Shown piece by piece: positions 1 to 6,476 of a stretch of 13,535 nt of DNA (positions are counted from its first letter, which is position 1; the number at the start of each line of letters is the position of its first letter). This stretch comes from DATATB01 sp036268995 (GTDB lineage: Bacteria; Planctomycetota; Planctomycetia; Pirellulales; PNKZ01). The position numbers were made by a program, and so were the translations under genes. Under the pieces are notes generated by a model. That model did not search any database. It saw only the letters and a program-made list of their open reading frames with translations, and was not told the origin of the DNA. The stretch covers positions 1-13,535 of the forward strand of contig DATATB010000174.1 of NCBI GenBank assembly GCA_036268995.1. Reading direction: 5' to 3'.

Positions 1-134
1 ACGATCAATCATTGCCAAACGGCGACCAAACGCAAAACCACCACGCTTCGCTAGCAGAAGGCTAAGCCGAGAAAAGGCAACCAGTTCGCAACGAATTACG
101 CGACTCATCACGATGCCGGAAACCTGGGTAAAGA

Positions 135-180
135 CAAGGGCTTACGCCCTTGGCTAACGACTTCGGCCCCTTCAGGGCCG
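135..180. repeat. Pair of adjacent perfect hairpins downstream of the pseudopilin-like gene
   Basis: Two inverted repeats lie side by side. The first is CAAGGGC (135-141), loop TTAC, GCCCTTG (146-152). The second is CGGCCC (164-169), loop CTTCA, GGGCCG (175-180). They start 22 bases past the stop of the minus-strand gene at 202-1281, so they could end its transcript, but no T-tract follows on the minus strand. Paired hairpins like these look like dispersed intergenic repeats, which is an inference. In the rest of bases 1-201 I see no convincing gene. Confidence 0.5.
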
Positions 181-201
181 GTCACGATTTACTCGTCGCA
201 C

Positions 202-1281
202 TCACCTGCTACGCTGATTCTCAAGCGTGCCGGGAGCAAAACTGGTCAGGTTGTCTCGCTCGTCTGGATCGTAGTCGCGGCTGGGATTGCTGAATTGATC
301 GCGCTCGTAATAAGTCGTGCCGGATGGGTACATGGGAAGCCGAAGTTGCAGCGCATTCTCTCGGCTGCTGTAACGCAGATCGTCACCGGCAGTGATGATT
401 TGCACGCTCAGCGGATTGATCCATGAGATCGCCTCCTGGCTACCCGACATTGCGGCCGGGTAGGGGACGGCCAGGCCCCAGCGGTCGCGCAGTTGAATGG
501 ATTTGGCATTCCCGCCGACAGCCCCAATCATTGGATATCCGCTGTACCGGCAAGGCTCGGTTGCCGCCTTCCAAGCGGTGTACAACCTCGCATCGAAATA
601 CACGTACGGCGGCACATCGGCTACTTTTTGACCCGTCGTGGTCGGAGGGACATACTCGAGCCAGCCATCGTCGTCATGGTCTGTCAGCCTCGACTCGTCG
701 AAGTCGAACAGCGGCGGCCTGCGCCGCTTAGCAGACTCCGCCCAAGGCTCGTCTGGTAACCGTCGGAGTGCAAACGGGGTCGCCGGATTTTGGTCAAAGC
801 CAATGAGCTTCTTTGGAGCGATTGGCTTGCCTTTCGCATCAACCGGGCCCGGAAATCCAGCGAGCCAGAACACGAGCGCTTCGGCCTGATCGAGGGTGTC
901 CAGATCGAGCGGGCGCACTAGGCCGGACGCATCACGAAAGTTGTGCGCCGGCTCCCCAGCACTGATGGCCTGTCGCACGGCCGAATAGCTGCCTGCCATA
1001 CATCTCCGATACGCTTTTCGCAAATGCTCATTAAACCGAGCGTCACGATCGTTCCTCGAGCTTGCCCCCATGCAAGGCGGGAACGCCCCGCGCCACTCTC
1101 TGTATGACTTCATGGCAGATGTTAGCATCTGCATCTCGGCAGAAACGGGCGGCTCGGGCCGTAGGCTACAGATCACGTGGCTTACGGTGAAGCCGCGCAT
1201 CGCGATGCTGACGACAAATAATGCGGCAACGCCGACGAAAACGGCTCGCCCTGCCCGAGACTCGCAATACTGGCTGCTCAT
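202..1281 (-). CDS. Pseudopilin-like (type II secretion GspG-like) membrane-anchored protein
   Basis: This 359-residue protein has one N-terminal hydrophobic stretch (about residues 13-28) and a long extracytoplasmic body. The body matches my recollection of a planctomycete family annotated as type II secretion or prepilin-like proteins. Residues 51-69 resemble the segment after the pilin helix (LTSAMKSY then FPP). NEHLRKAYRR (84-93), a DQAEALVFWLAGFPG segment, a FDFDESRL...DDDGWLEY segment, PYVYFDAR and a late IITAGDD follow in the family's usual order. The usual prepilin cleavage site G/FTLIE followed by a hydrophobic helix is absent. A degenerate RGFTV (29-33) lies after the hydrophobic stretch instead, so cleavage by prepilin peptidase is doubtful. 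The ATG at 1281 has GAGG almost touching it, so the start is not firmly fixed. The gene stands alone and diverges from the kinase gene. The coding call is good; the role in secretion is unproven. Confidence 0.75.
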   Translation of the reverse strand: MSSQYCESRAGRAVFVGVAALFVVSIAMRGFTVSHVICSLRPEPPVSAEMQMLTSAMKSYREWRGAFPPCMGASSRNDRDARFNEHLRKAYRRCMAGSYSAVRQAISAGEPAHNFRDASGLVRPLDLDTLDQAEALVFWLAGFPGPVDAKGKPIAPKKLIGFDQNPATPFALRRLPDEPWAESAKRRRPPLFDFDESRLTDHDDDGWLEYVPPTTTGQKVADVPPYVYFDARLYTAWKAATEPCRYSGYPMIGAVGGNAKSIQLRDRWGLAVPYPAAMSGSQEAISWINPLSVQIITAGDDLRYSSRENALQLRLPMYPSGTTYYERDQFSNPSRDYDPDERDNLTSFAPGTLENQRSR

Positions 1282-1375
1282 ACCTCAATTCTCATCGTGC
1301 GAACTCCCGGCTGCAACATCAGGAGCCACGGGACTCCCCAGGCTTACTCCCGGGGGCTCGCCACGGGCCGGAATT

Positions 1376-1407
1376 GCGCGTCAAATCGCGCGTCAAATCG
1401 CTTGACA
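1376..1407. promoter_or_regulatory. 12-bp tandem repeat next to a consensus -35 box in a divergent intergenic region
   Basis: GCGCGTCAAATC occurs twice head to tail without a gap (1376-1387 and 1388-1399). It is followed by TTGACA (1402-1407), a perfect -35 hexamer on the plus strand. No good -10 hexamer is visible 16-19 bases further on. On the minus strand each copy contains TTGACG, so the site could serve either divergent gene (202-1281 minus, 1484-2689 plus). A regulator-binding pair is a reasonable but untested reading. The rest of 1282-1483 shows nothing else clear. Confidence 0.3.
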
Positions 1408-1483
1408 AGATGGGGCCGGATGACGGAGTCTGGGGGACTGTCAGAAACCAGCGTTCGCACACCATACTGCCGGGGCAAACCGG

Positions 1484-2689
1484 ATGCACCGAAACACGCC
1501 TGCCGCCAAGGGCAACGACCGCCAGCTCGACCTGGAGATCAAAGACGCGACCGTCATCTTTGACTCGATTTGGGAGAGCCTCGAGGAAGAGGTCGGCCAC
1601 GAAAATCTGCGATTTCCCAAGGAAATCATCCTGCTGGGCGGAGCGCCGGGCGCGGGCAAAGGCACGCAGACCCAGTTCATCATGCAAGCCCGCGGACTGA
1701 CGCGGCCGGCCATCGTCATCAGCAGCCTGCTGACCTCGCCCGAGGCTCAGAAGATCAAGGACCGGGGCGGCATGGTGGGCGATACGGAAGTGATCGGCAT
1801 CCTGTATCGCAAGCTGCTCGAGCCGCAATACCGCGACGGCGTGCTGCTCGATGGCTTTCCGCGAACGCAGGTGCAGGTGGAATGCCTCAAGCTGCTGGTG
1901 GACCAGATCAACCAGCTACACAACGAGTTCGAGAACACGCCGCTGGCGATTCATTTTCGCCGGCCGACGATCCATGCCATGGTGCTGTTCGTCAGCGAGC
2001 GGGTAAGCATTGAGCGGCAGATCCGGCGCGGCGAGCAGATCGCCGCTCACAACCAGGAGGTCGAGGAGTCGGGCGTGGGCACCAAGCTGACGCTGCGCCT
2101 CACCGATCTCAGCGAAGAAGCGGCCCGGGGCCGGTATCGCGTGTTCAAGGAGCAAACCTGGGACGCGCTGCAATCGCTCAAGGACATTTACCACTATCAC
2201 CTCGTCAATGCCGAAGGGCCGATCGAAGAGGTCGAGACCAACATCCTCAAGGAGTTGCAGTACCAGAGCTCGCTGGAGCTGGAGCCGCGCACCTACGACC
2301 GGCTCAGCCCGTTGCCGCTGGCCGAAGAAATCATCCTGCACGCCCGGCAGGAGCTGGTTCGCCGGCTCGACAGCTATGAGCTGGAGCAAACCGAGCTGTT
2401 CGTCCGCACGGTCGAGCTGATCAAGAACAAATTCATGCCGATCGTCGCCCGGCACGCGCTCTCGGGCCGGGCCGTGGTGAACTCCGAGGACCCGATCTTT
2501 CACGATCCGCTGGCACTCTCGATGCTGATCGATATATTTTCGGAGCGCGGCTTTCACGCCGTCGTCGACAAGCACATCCAGGAGATTCCCGAAGAAGTCG
2601 ATCTGCGCACCGGCCAGGTGCGGCGGCGAATGAAAGCCGTCTTCCGCATCCAGATCAACTTCAAAGGCTCAGAAATCCGCCGCGGATAG
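1484..2689 (+). CDS. Adenylate kinase-family nucleoside monophosphate kinase with long C-terminal extension
   Basis: This predicted cytoplasmic kinase would transfer phosphate from ATP to a nucleoside monophosphate. Of its 401 residues, about 47-260 form the kinase core. The Walker A loop is GAPGAGKGT (53-61), DGFPRT (123-128) is the conserved NMP-binding signature, and RQIRRGEQ (178-185) opens the lid region. RLTDLSEEAARGRYRVFKEQT (205-225, gap-free) matches the R-x-D-D...R...Y...T pattern seen late in adenylate kinases. Ordinary adenylate kinases are about 185-220 residues. Here about 45 residues precede the core and about 130 charged residues (270-401) follow it; I do not recognise that tail. 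The ATG at 1484 has GGGG about 8 bases upstream. It is unlikely to be the only housekeeping adk, and its substrate cannot be told from sequence. A neighbouring minus-strand gene diverges from it. Confidence 0.88.
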   Translation: MHRNTPAAKGNDRQLDLEIKDATVIFDSIWESLEEEVGHENLRFPKEIILLGGAPGAGKGTQTQFIMQARGLTRPAIVISSLLTSPEAQKIKDRGGMVGDTEVIGILYRKLLEPQYRDGVLLDGFPRTQVQVECLKLLVDQINQLHNEFENTPLAIHFRRPTIHAMVLFVSERVSIERQIRRGEQIAAHNQEVEESGVGTKLTLRLTDLSEEAARGRYRVFKEQTWDALQSLKDIYHYHLVNAEGPIEEVETNILKELQYQSSLELEPRTYDRLSPLPLAEEIILHARQELVRRLDSYELEQTELFVRTVELIKNKFMPIVARHALSGRAVVNSEDPIFHDPLALSMLIDIFSERGFHAVVDKHIQEIPEEVDLRTGQVRRRMKAVFRIQINFKGSEIRRG

Positions 2690-2694
2690 GGAAA

Positions 2695-2715
2695 GAAGAA
2701 GAAGAAGAAGAAGAA
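2695..2715 (+). repeat. (GAA)7 microsatellite
   Basis: Seven uninterrupted GAA triplets start six bases after the kinase stop codon and run up to the first CACGGAT hairpin. They lie outside any coding frame, so length changes would not affect a protein. Slippage is possible. Confidence 0.85.
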
Positions 2716-2719
2716 GATC

Positions 2720-2794
2720 GACCACGGATTTCACGGATGGCACGGATAAGAAAAAAATCCGTGATATCCGTGTCATCCGTGGTCAATTTTTTTT
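2720..2794 (+). terminator. Strong intrinsic terminator made from a CACGGAT inverted repeat
   Basis: A 28-base left arm (2720-2747) contains three CACGGAT units separated by TT and GG. It pairs with a right arm (2757-2784) of three ATCCGTG units. The arms match at 24 of 28 positions; the four mismatches are all in the two-base spacers. The loop is 9 bases, mostly A. The right arm is followed by AA and eight Ts (2787-2794), the layout of a Rho-independent terminator for the plus-strand kinase gene ending at 2689. The stem is much longer than most terminators, which suggests a repeat element that also serves as one. Confidence 0.75.
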
Positions 2795-2811
2795 ACGCAA
2801 GAAGAAGGGCT

Positions 2812-2898
2812 GACCACGGATTTCACGGATTTCACGGATGGCACGGATAAGAAAAGATAAATCCGTGATATCAGGTGATCCGTGGTCAATTCTTTTTT
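2812..2898 (+). repeat. Second, partly degenerate copy of the CACGGAT hairpin element
   Basis: This element has the same orientation as the one at 2720-2794. Its left arm (2812-2848) carries four CACGGAT units instead of three, one extra nine-base TTCACGGAT unit. Its right arm (2861-2887) has intact outer ATCCGTG units, but the middle one has decayed to ATCAGGTG. The arm is followed by AATTC and six Ts (2893-2898). It lies between the convergent kinase and beta-propeller genes, ending seven bases short of the latter's stop codon. It could act as a backup terminator for plus-strand transcription. Confidence 0.75.
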
Positions 2899-2904
2899 GG
2901 CGAT

Positions 2905-4128
2905 TTACTTGCCGCCGATGCTGACGAGGTGGGAATAGGTGCGGAGGTACATGCGGCCGCCGGAAATGGCGGGGGTGCTGCGGCTGTCTTCGCCTAGTGG
3001 ATTGCGCGAGACGAGATCGTATTTTTCCGTGGCCGAGAGCACGACGACCGTGCCGTCTTCGGCAATGCAATACAAATGGTCGCCGGCGCACACGGGCGAG
3101 CCGGAATAGTTGCCGCCCACGCGCTTCTGCCATACCGGCTTGCCGGTGCCGACTTTGACGCAGCTCACGATGCCCTTGTCGCTCCACATGAATAGCAGGC
3201 CGCGCGTGGCCAGCAAGGTCGGCACGTAGGGCGCGCCGTCGGTGAGCTTATACTCGAGCTTGGGATGGTCGCTCGGCCGGACCGCGGCCACGTAGTTGCC
3301 GCCGCCGCCCGAGCCGCACGTGCCAAACACCAGGCCGTCGGCAATCACTGGCGAACTAACGCTGCGCTTGTTAAAGACCGTCAGCTCCCAGTTGGTATGG
3401 CCGGTGTAAGGATCAATGCCGCTGATGCCGTGGGCCTGGCTATTGAAGATCAGCTCGGCCGACGGCTTGCCCTCGTCGCGCACGCAGGGCGTGGAGTAGG
3501 CCACCACCGCGCTGGTGCGATCGACGCGCCACACGGTCTTGCCGTCGCGGCAGCCCACGGCCGTCAAGAAGCTCGGGCCGTCCTGGTCGTTGCCCAGCAC
3601 GACCATGTCGCGAAACACGATCGGCGAGGTGCCGCCGCTGTGCTGACTGACAAACGGCCCCAGGCTCGTGCGCCAGGCCTCGCGGCCGTCGTGATTCAGG
3701 GCCATCAGCGTATATTCTTCCGGCGCGGTCCACGACACATAGACATGGTCCTGATCCACGGCCGGCGTGCTGCTGGCAAAGCTGTTTCGCAGGTGCTTGG
3801 GATGCACGGCCGAAGAATAGTTGTGCTTCCACAGCACGTGCCCGTCTGCGGCGCTCAGGCAAAGCACGATCCGCTCGGCCGTGTCTTCGTTGGCGCTGGT
3901 GACAAACACCTTGTCGCCCCACACCACGGGCGACGAATGGCCAATGCCCGGCAGCTCGACGCGCCAGTTGTAGTCCGATTCGGTCCACTGGGTGGGCACC
4001 GACTTGGCCAGGCTGATGCCCGTGCCATTGGGCCCACGAAAACGCGTCCATTCCTGGGCGTGTGCCGACGAAACCAGGCACAGCAGGGTCGCCACCGACA
4101 GGCAGCCACGAACCGAGAATGCAGGCAT
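2905..4128 (-). CDS. Secreted PQQ-binding-like beta-propeller repeat protein
   Basis: This 407-residue protein has a clear signal peptide: hydrophobic residues 8-21, then SAHA, with likely cleavage before Q25. It opens with EWTRFRGPNGTG (26-37), the hallmark of a large planctomycete family annotated as PQQ-binding-like or BamB-like beta-propellers. Repeated blade motifs of the form G-x-x-x-W end strands: DGHVLW (95-100), DGREAW (147-152), DGKTVW (195-200), TGHTNW (242-247) and TGKPVW (328-333). SSPVV, SSPVI and GSPVC segments mark further strands. It should fold as a propeller outside the cytoplasm; the ligand is unknown, and PQQ binding is not implied by the fold alone. It is not shown to be part of a Bam complex. 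The start ATG lacks a strong ribosome-binding site, with only GCGAG 8 bases upstream. It is the last minus-strand gene before the hairpin repeats. Confidence 0.9.
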   Translation of the reverse strand: MPAFSVRGCLSVATLLCLVSSAHAQEWTRFRGPNGTGISLAKSVPTQWTESDYNWRVELPGIGHSSPVVWGDKVFVTSANEDTAERIVLCLSAADGHVLWKHNYSSAVHPKHLRNSFASSTPAVDQDHVYVSWTAPEEYTLMALNHDGREAWRTSLGPFVSQHSGGTSPIVFRDMVVLGNDQDGPSFLTAVGCRDGKTVWRVDRTSAVVAYSTPCVRDEGKPSAELIFNSQAHGISGIDPYTGHTNWELTVFNKRSVSSPVIADGLVFGTCGSGGGGNYVAAVRPSDHPKLEYKLTDGAPYVPTLLATRGLLFMWSDKGIVSCVKVGTGKPVWQKRVGGNYSGSPVCAGDHLYCIAEDGTVVVLSATEKYDLVSRNPLGEDSRSTPAISGGRMYLRTYSHLVSIGGK

Positions 4129-4212
4129 GAAAAAAACTCGCTGAGGCGGGAAGTTCTTGCGGAAGGAGAATTACGGCAATCTTGTTTTGGCATCCAACGC
4201 CCGCCGCTCGTC

Positions 4213-4314
4213 CACCGTAGTCATCCCGCTCCGTCGGGATGAAGAGCGCGACGGACGGCGCTCCGTGCGTCCAGCCGAGTCGCCTTCGTCTCGCGGAGCG
4301 AGACGCCTACGGTG
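4213..4314. repeat. Composite palindromic intergenic element with outer 8-bp inverted ends
   Basis: The outer ends CACCGTAG (4213-4220) and CTACGGTG (4307-4314) are perfect inverted repeats. Between them are three hairpins. CATCCCG (4222-4228) pairs with CGGGATG (4235-4241). GAGCGC (4244-4249) pairs with GCGCTC (4258-4263). CGTCTCGC (4287-4294) pairs with GCGAGACG (4298-4305) over a 3-base loop. The element fills much of the 237-base gap between glycerate kinase and the beta-propeller gene. It encodes nothing and looks like a dispersed REP- or MITE-like element. Read-through termination or transcript stability are possible side roles. Confidence 0.65.
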
Positions 4315-4365
4315 ATGCGTTCTAGCGGCCGCGACCCCAATCGTAACCGAGCCGCAATCGCGACG

Positions 4366-5724
4366 CTACTCGCCCTGCGGCCGGTTGACGAGCACGACGC
4401 GCAAGTCGCAGACATTCGTATGCGTCGGCCCGGTTTTGATCAGCGAGCCCAGCGCGTCGAAAAACGTGTAGGCGTCGTTGCGCAGCAGGTAATCGTGCGG
4501 ATCGAGCTGCCGGGCATGCGCCGCGCGGATCACGTCGGCATCGACCCAAGCGCCGGCCGCGTCGGTCGGGCCGTCTTCGCCATCGGTGCCGCCGGAGAGC
4601 AGCACGATCTCGTCGCCGCCGGCCTCGGCTAGCACTTCCAGCCCCGCGAGCACCAACTGTTGATTGCGTCCTCCGCGGCCACGCTGGGCCGCTGCGACCA
4701 GCCGGACCACTGGCTCGCCGCCAGTCACCAGGCATTGCGGCCCGGCGCCGCTGCGCATAGTCAGCGCCATCCGCGCCAGATGCTGGCCCACTTCTTCGGC
4801 CGGCCCTTCCATCGAGCGCGCCGAGTCGAGGGCATGCGTGTAGCCCAGCTTTTCGGCCTGCTGCCCGGCCGCGTCGACCGCCAGCGCATTGTTGCCGATT
4901 ACCAGGTTCGTCACGCGACATTTGGCCGCCGGCGTGGCCGATGCCTTCGCCCACAGGGAATCGAACACCGCCGGCGAAATCCCGGCGGCGCGAGACCCGT
5001 AGCGCTCGAGAATCTCGAGCGCCTCGCCGGCGCTGCCGAGACCTTCGATCGTGGGCCCGGAGGCGATCAGATCGAGCGGGTCGCCCAACACGTCGGAAAT
5101 GATCAGCGTGAACATGCGGCCGGCGGGGCAGGCCCGCGCCAGGCCGCCGCCTTTGATGCGGCTGAGCTGCCGGCGGACGCGGTTCAGCTCGGCAATGTTC
5201 GCGCCGGCGGCACTCAGATGCCGGGTCACGGCCAGCTTGTCGGCCAGCGAAATGCCGGTGATGGGTGCAGGAAGCAGCGCACTGCCACCGCCGGAAATCA
5301 AGCAGATGCAGACATCGGCCGCCGACATCGATCCGACCAGCTCCAGGATCTTGTCCGCGCCGGCCACGCCTTCGGCCGTCGGCTCGTTGACGCCGGCGGG
5401 CCGGGCCGCGTGCAGATGAATGGCCCGCAGCGGCCGCAGGCAATCGGCCGGCACGTTGAGCCAACCGGTCACGCGTTTGGACTCGAGCACTTGCGGCCCC
5501 AGGGCCTGCTCCAGTCCCGCGGCCATGCCGGCCCCGGCTTTGCCTCCGCCGACGACGAGGATGCGGCCGATGGCCGCCAGGTCGACGGCCTCGGCGCCGA
5601 TGAGCAAGCGGCCGCCTTTGACCTGAACGTGCTCGGCTACGAGGCGCTGGGAGTCGACCGCGTCGACGCCGCTTTGCCAGATGGCCAGCGCGTCGGCACG
5701 CAACTGAGCAAGCGAACGATTCAT
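4366..5724 (-). CDS. Glycerate 2-kinase (GckA/TtuD, MOFRL family)
   Basis: This cytoplasmic enzyme is predicted to phosphorylate D-glycerate to 2-phosphoglycerate with ATP, feeding glycerate into lower glycolysis. Its 452 residues are close to the usual family length. Signature motifs in order are VVGGGKAG (57-64), ISGGGSALLPAP (143-154), RIKGGGLA (189-196), ISDVLGDP (209-216), IASGPT (220-225), TGGEPVV (334-340), RGRGGRNQQL (348-357), LSGGTDGEDGPTDAAGA (376-392) and KTGPTHTNVCD (430-440). The last two mark the C-terminal MOFRL domain. The frame stays open another 58 codons upstream, but that part overlaps the lipoprotein gene and looks like out-of-frame sequence. The ATG at 5724, four bases after the lipoprotein stop, is chosen instead. 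The tight spacing suggests co-transcription and possibly translational coupling. Family call is firm; substrate is by family. Confidence 0.93.
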   Translation of the reverse strand: MNRSLAQLRADALAIWQSGVDAVDSQRLVAEHVQVKGGRLLIGAEAVDLAAIGRILVVGGGKAGAGMAAGLEQALGPQVLESKRVTGWLNVPADCLRPLRAIHLHAARPAGVNEPTAEGVAGADKILELVGSMSAADVCICLISGGGSALLPAPITGISLADKLAVTRHLSAAGANIAELNRVRRQLSRIKGGGLARACPAGRMFTLIISDVLGDPLDLIASGPTIEGLGSAGEALEILERYGSRAAGISPAVFDSLWAKASATPAAKCRVTNLVIGNNALAVDAAGQQAEKLGYTHALDSARSMEGPAEEVGQHLARMALTMRSGAGPQCLVTGGEPVVRLVAAAQRGRGGRNQQLVLAGLEVLAEAGGDEIVLLSGGTDGEDGPTDAAGAWVDADVIRAAHARQLDPHDYLLRNDAYTFFDALGSLIKTGPTHTNVCDLRVVLVNRPQGE

Positions 5725-5728
5725 CGCA

Positions 5729-6286
5729 TCAACCCACGTGGGGCGATGCCTGGCCCGCGTCGGGCGTCGCATCGTCGGTCGCGGGCGGTGGCGGCAGTTC
5801 GAGCAAATGCAGCAGCGCCGGCACCGCGGCACTGGCCGCAGGCCCGATCTGACCCAACGCCCGAGCCGCCCCGCGGCGGACTTCTTCATTTTCGTCATTG
5901 AGCGCCCGGCTCAGCTCCGGCACGGCCGGCTTCGCATCTGCGCCGATCAGCGCCAGCGCGTGCGTGGCCTGTGCCCGAACCCCGGCATCAGGATGTGACA
6001 TGGCCTTGATCAGGGCCGGCACGGCGTCGCGACCGATCCGCCCCAAGGAGTCGGCGACCGTTTCTTGCACGGTGAACACGCGAATAAACGGCTCGCTCAA
6101 TTGCGGCGGCGGCGCGCCAAAAGCCACTTCCACTTCCGTGGGGCTGACCTTGTACGCGGTCGTGCGCGAACGCAGGTCACGCAGCATCTCGGCCTTGCGG
6201 GCATTGGAGACCCCGCCGCCGCAGCCGGACAGGCCCAAGGCGACGATGCCGACCGTCAACAGCAGTGTTGCGTGTGCTTGCCGCAT
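5729..6286 (-). CDS. HEAT-repeat lipoprotein
   Basis: This predicted 185-residue lipoprotein has a short hydrophobic signal (residues 7-19) ending in the lipobox LSGC (19-22), so Cys22 should be lipidated and the protein anchored to a membrane outside the cytoplasm. Residues 72-163 form about three HEAT or PBS-lyase-type helical repeats, with the pattern A-x-x-L-x-x-I-G...A-V-P-A-L-x-x-x-L...V-R-x-x-A (for example 84-113 and 115-144). Such repeats usually bind proteins; the partner is unknown. The C-terminal tail (165-185) is Pro, Ala and Asp rich. The frame opens 63 bases further up, but the ATG at 6286 is preferred: GGGGGAG sits 8 bases before it and it gives a normal signal peptide. The glycerate kinase start follows four bases after the stop. 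Confidence 0.85.
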   Translation of the reverse strand: MRQAHATLLLTVGIVALGLSGCGGGVSNARKAEMLRDLRSRTTAYKVSPTEVEVAFGAPPPQLSEPFIRVFTVQETVADSLGRIGRDAVPALIKAMSHPDAGVRAQATHALALIGADAKPAVPELSRALNDENEEVRRGAARALGQIGPAASAAVPALLHLLELPPPPATDDATPDAGQASPHVG

Positions 6287-6476
6287 GGCCCAGACTCCCC
6301 CGGTTCGGTTCATGGCTTCGACTTGCAATCTTAACATCTTCGCAGCCAAGAGCTAAACAGTTCGGTCGGCCGGCAGCCATCCAGCTAGCTCCCGGCGGCG
6401 CCGGCAGACCGCCACCGCGTCGGTTCGTAACGATTGTGCCGCGGAAGGACCCCGGCTCCGCGTGCATTGCCATCGG

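Noticed and set aside
1402..1430. Complete sigma-70 promoter for the kinase gene
   Set aside because: TTGACA is perfect, but no acceptable -10 hexamer lies 16-19 bases downstream.
2720..2898. CRISPR array
   Set aside because: The CACGGAT units are 7 bases with 2-base spacers arranged as inverted arms, not long direct repeats with unique spacers.
3265..4242. Plus-strand open frame opposite the beta-propeller gene
   Set aside because: Antisense shadow of a clear secreted beta-propeller gene.
5725..5898. N-terminal extension of glycerate kinase by 58 residues
   Set aside because: It overlaps the lipoprotein gene in another frame, is Arg/Cys-rich and unlike the family; the ATG at 5724 fits family length.
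4660..5901. Long plus-strand open frame (413 codons) opposite glycerate kinase
   Set aside because: It lies fully antisense to a gene with unmistakable family motifs, and its Arg/Ala/Gly/His-rich translation is typical of GC-rich shadow frames.
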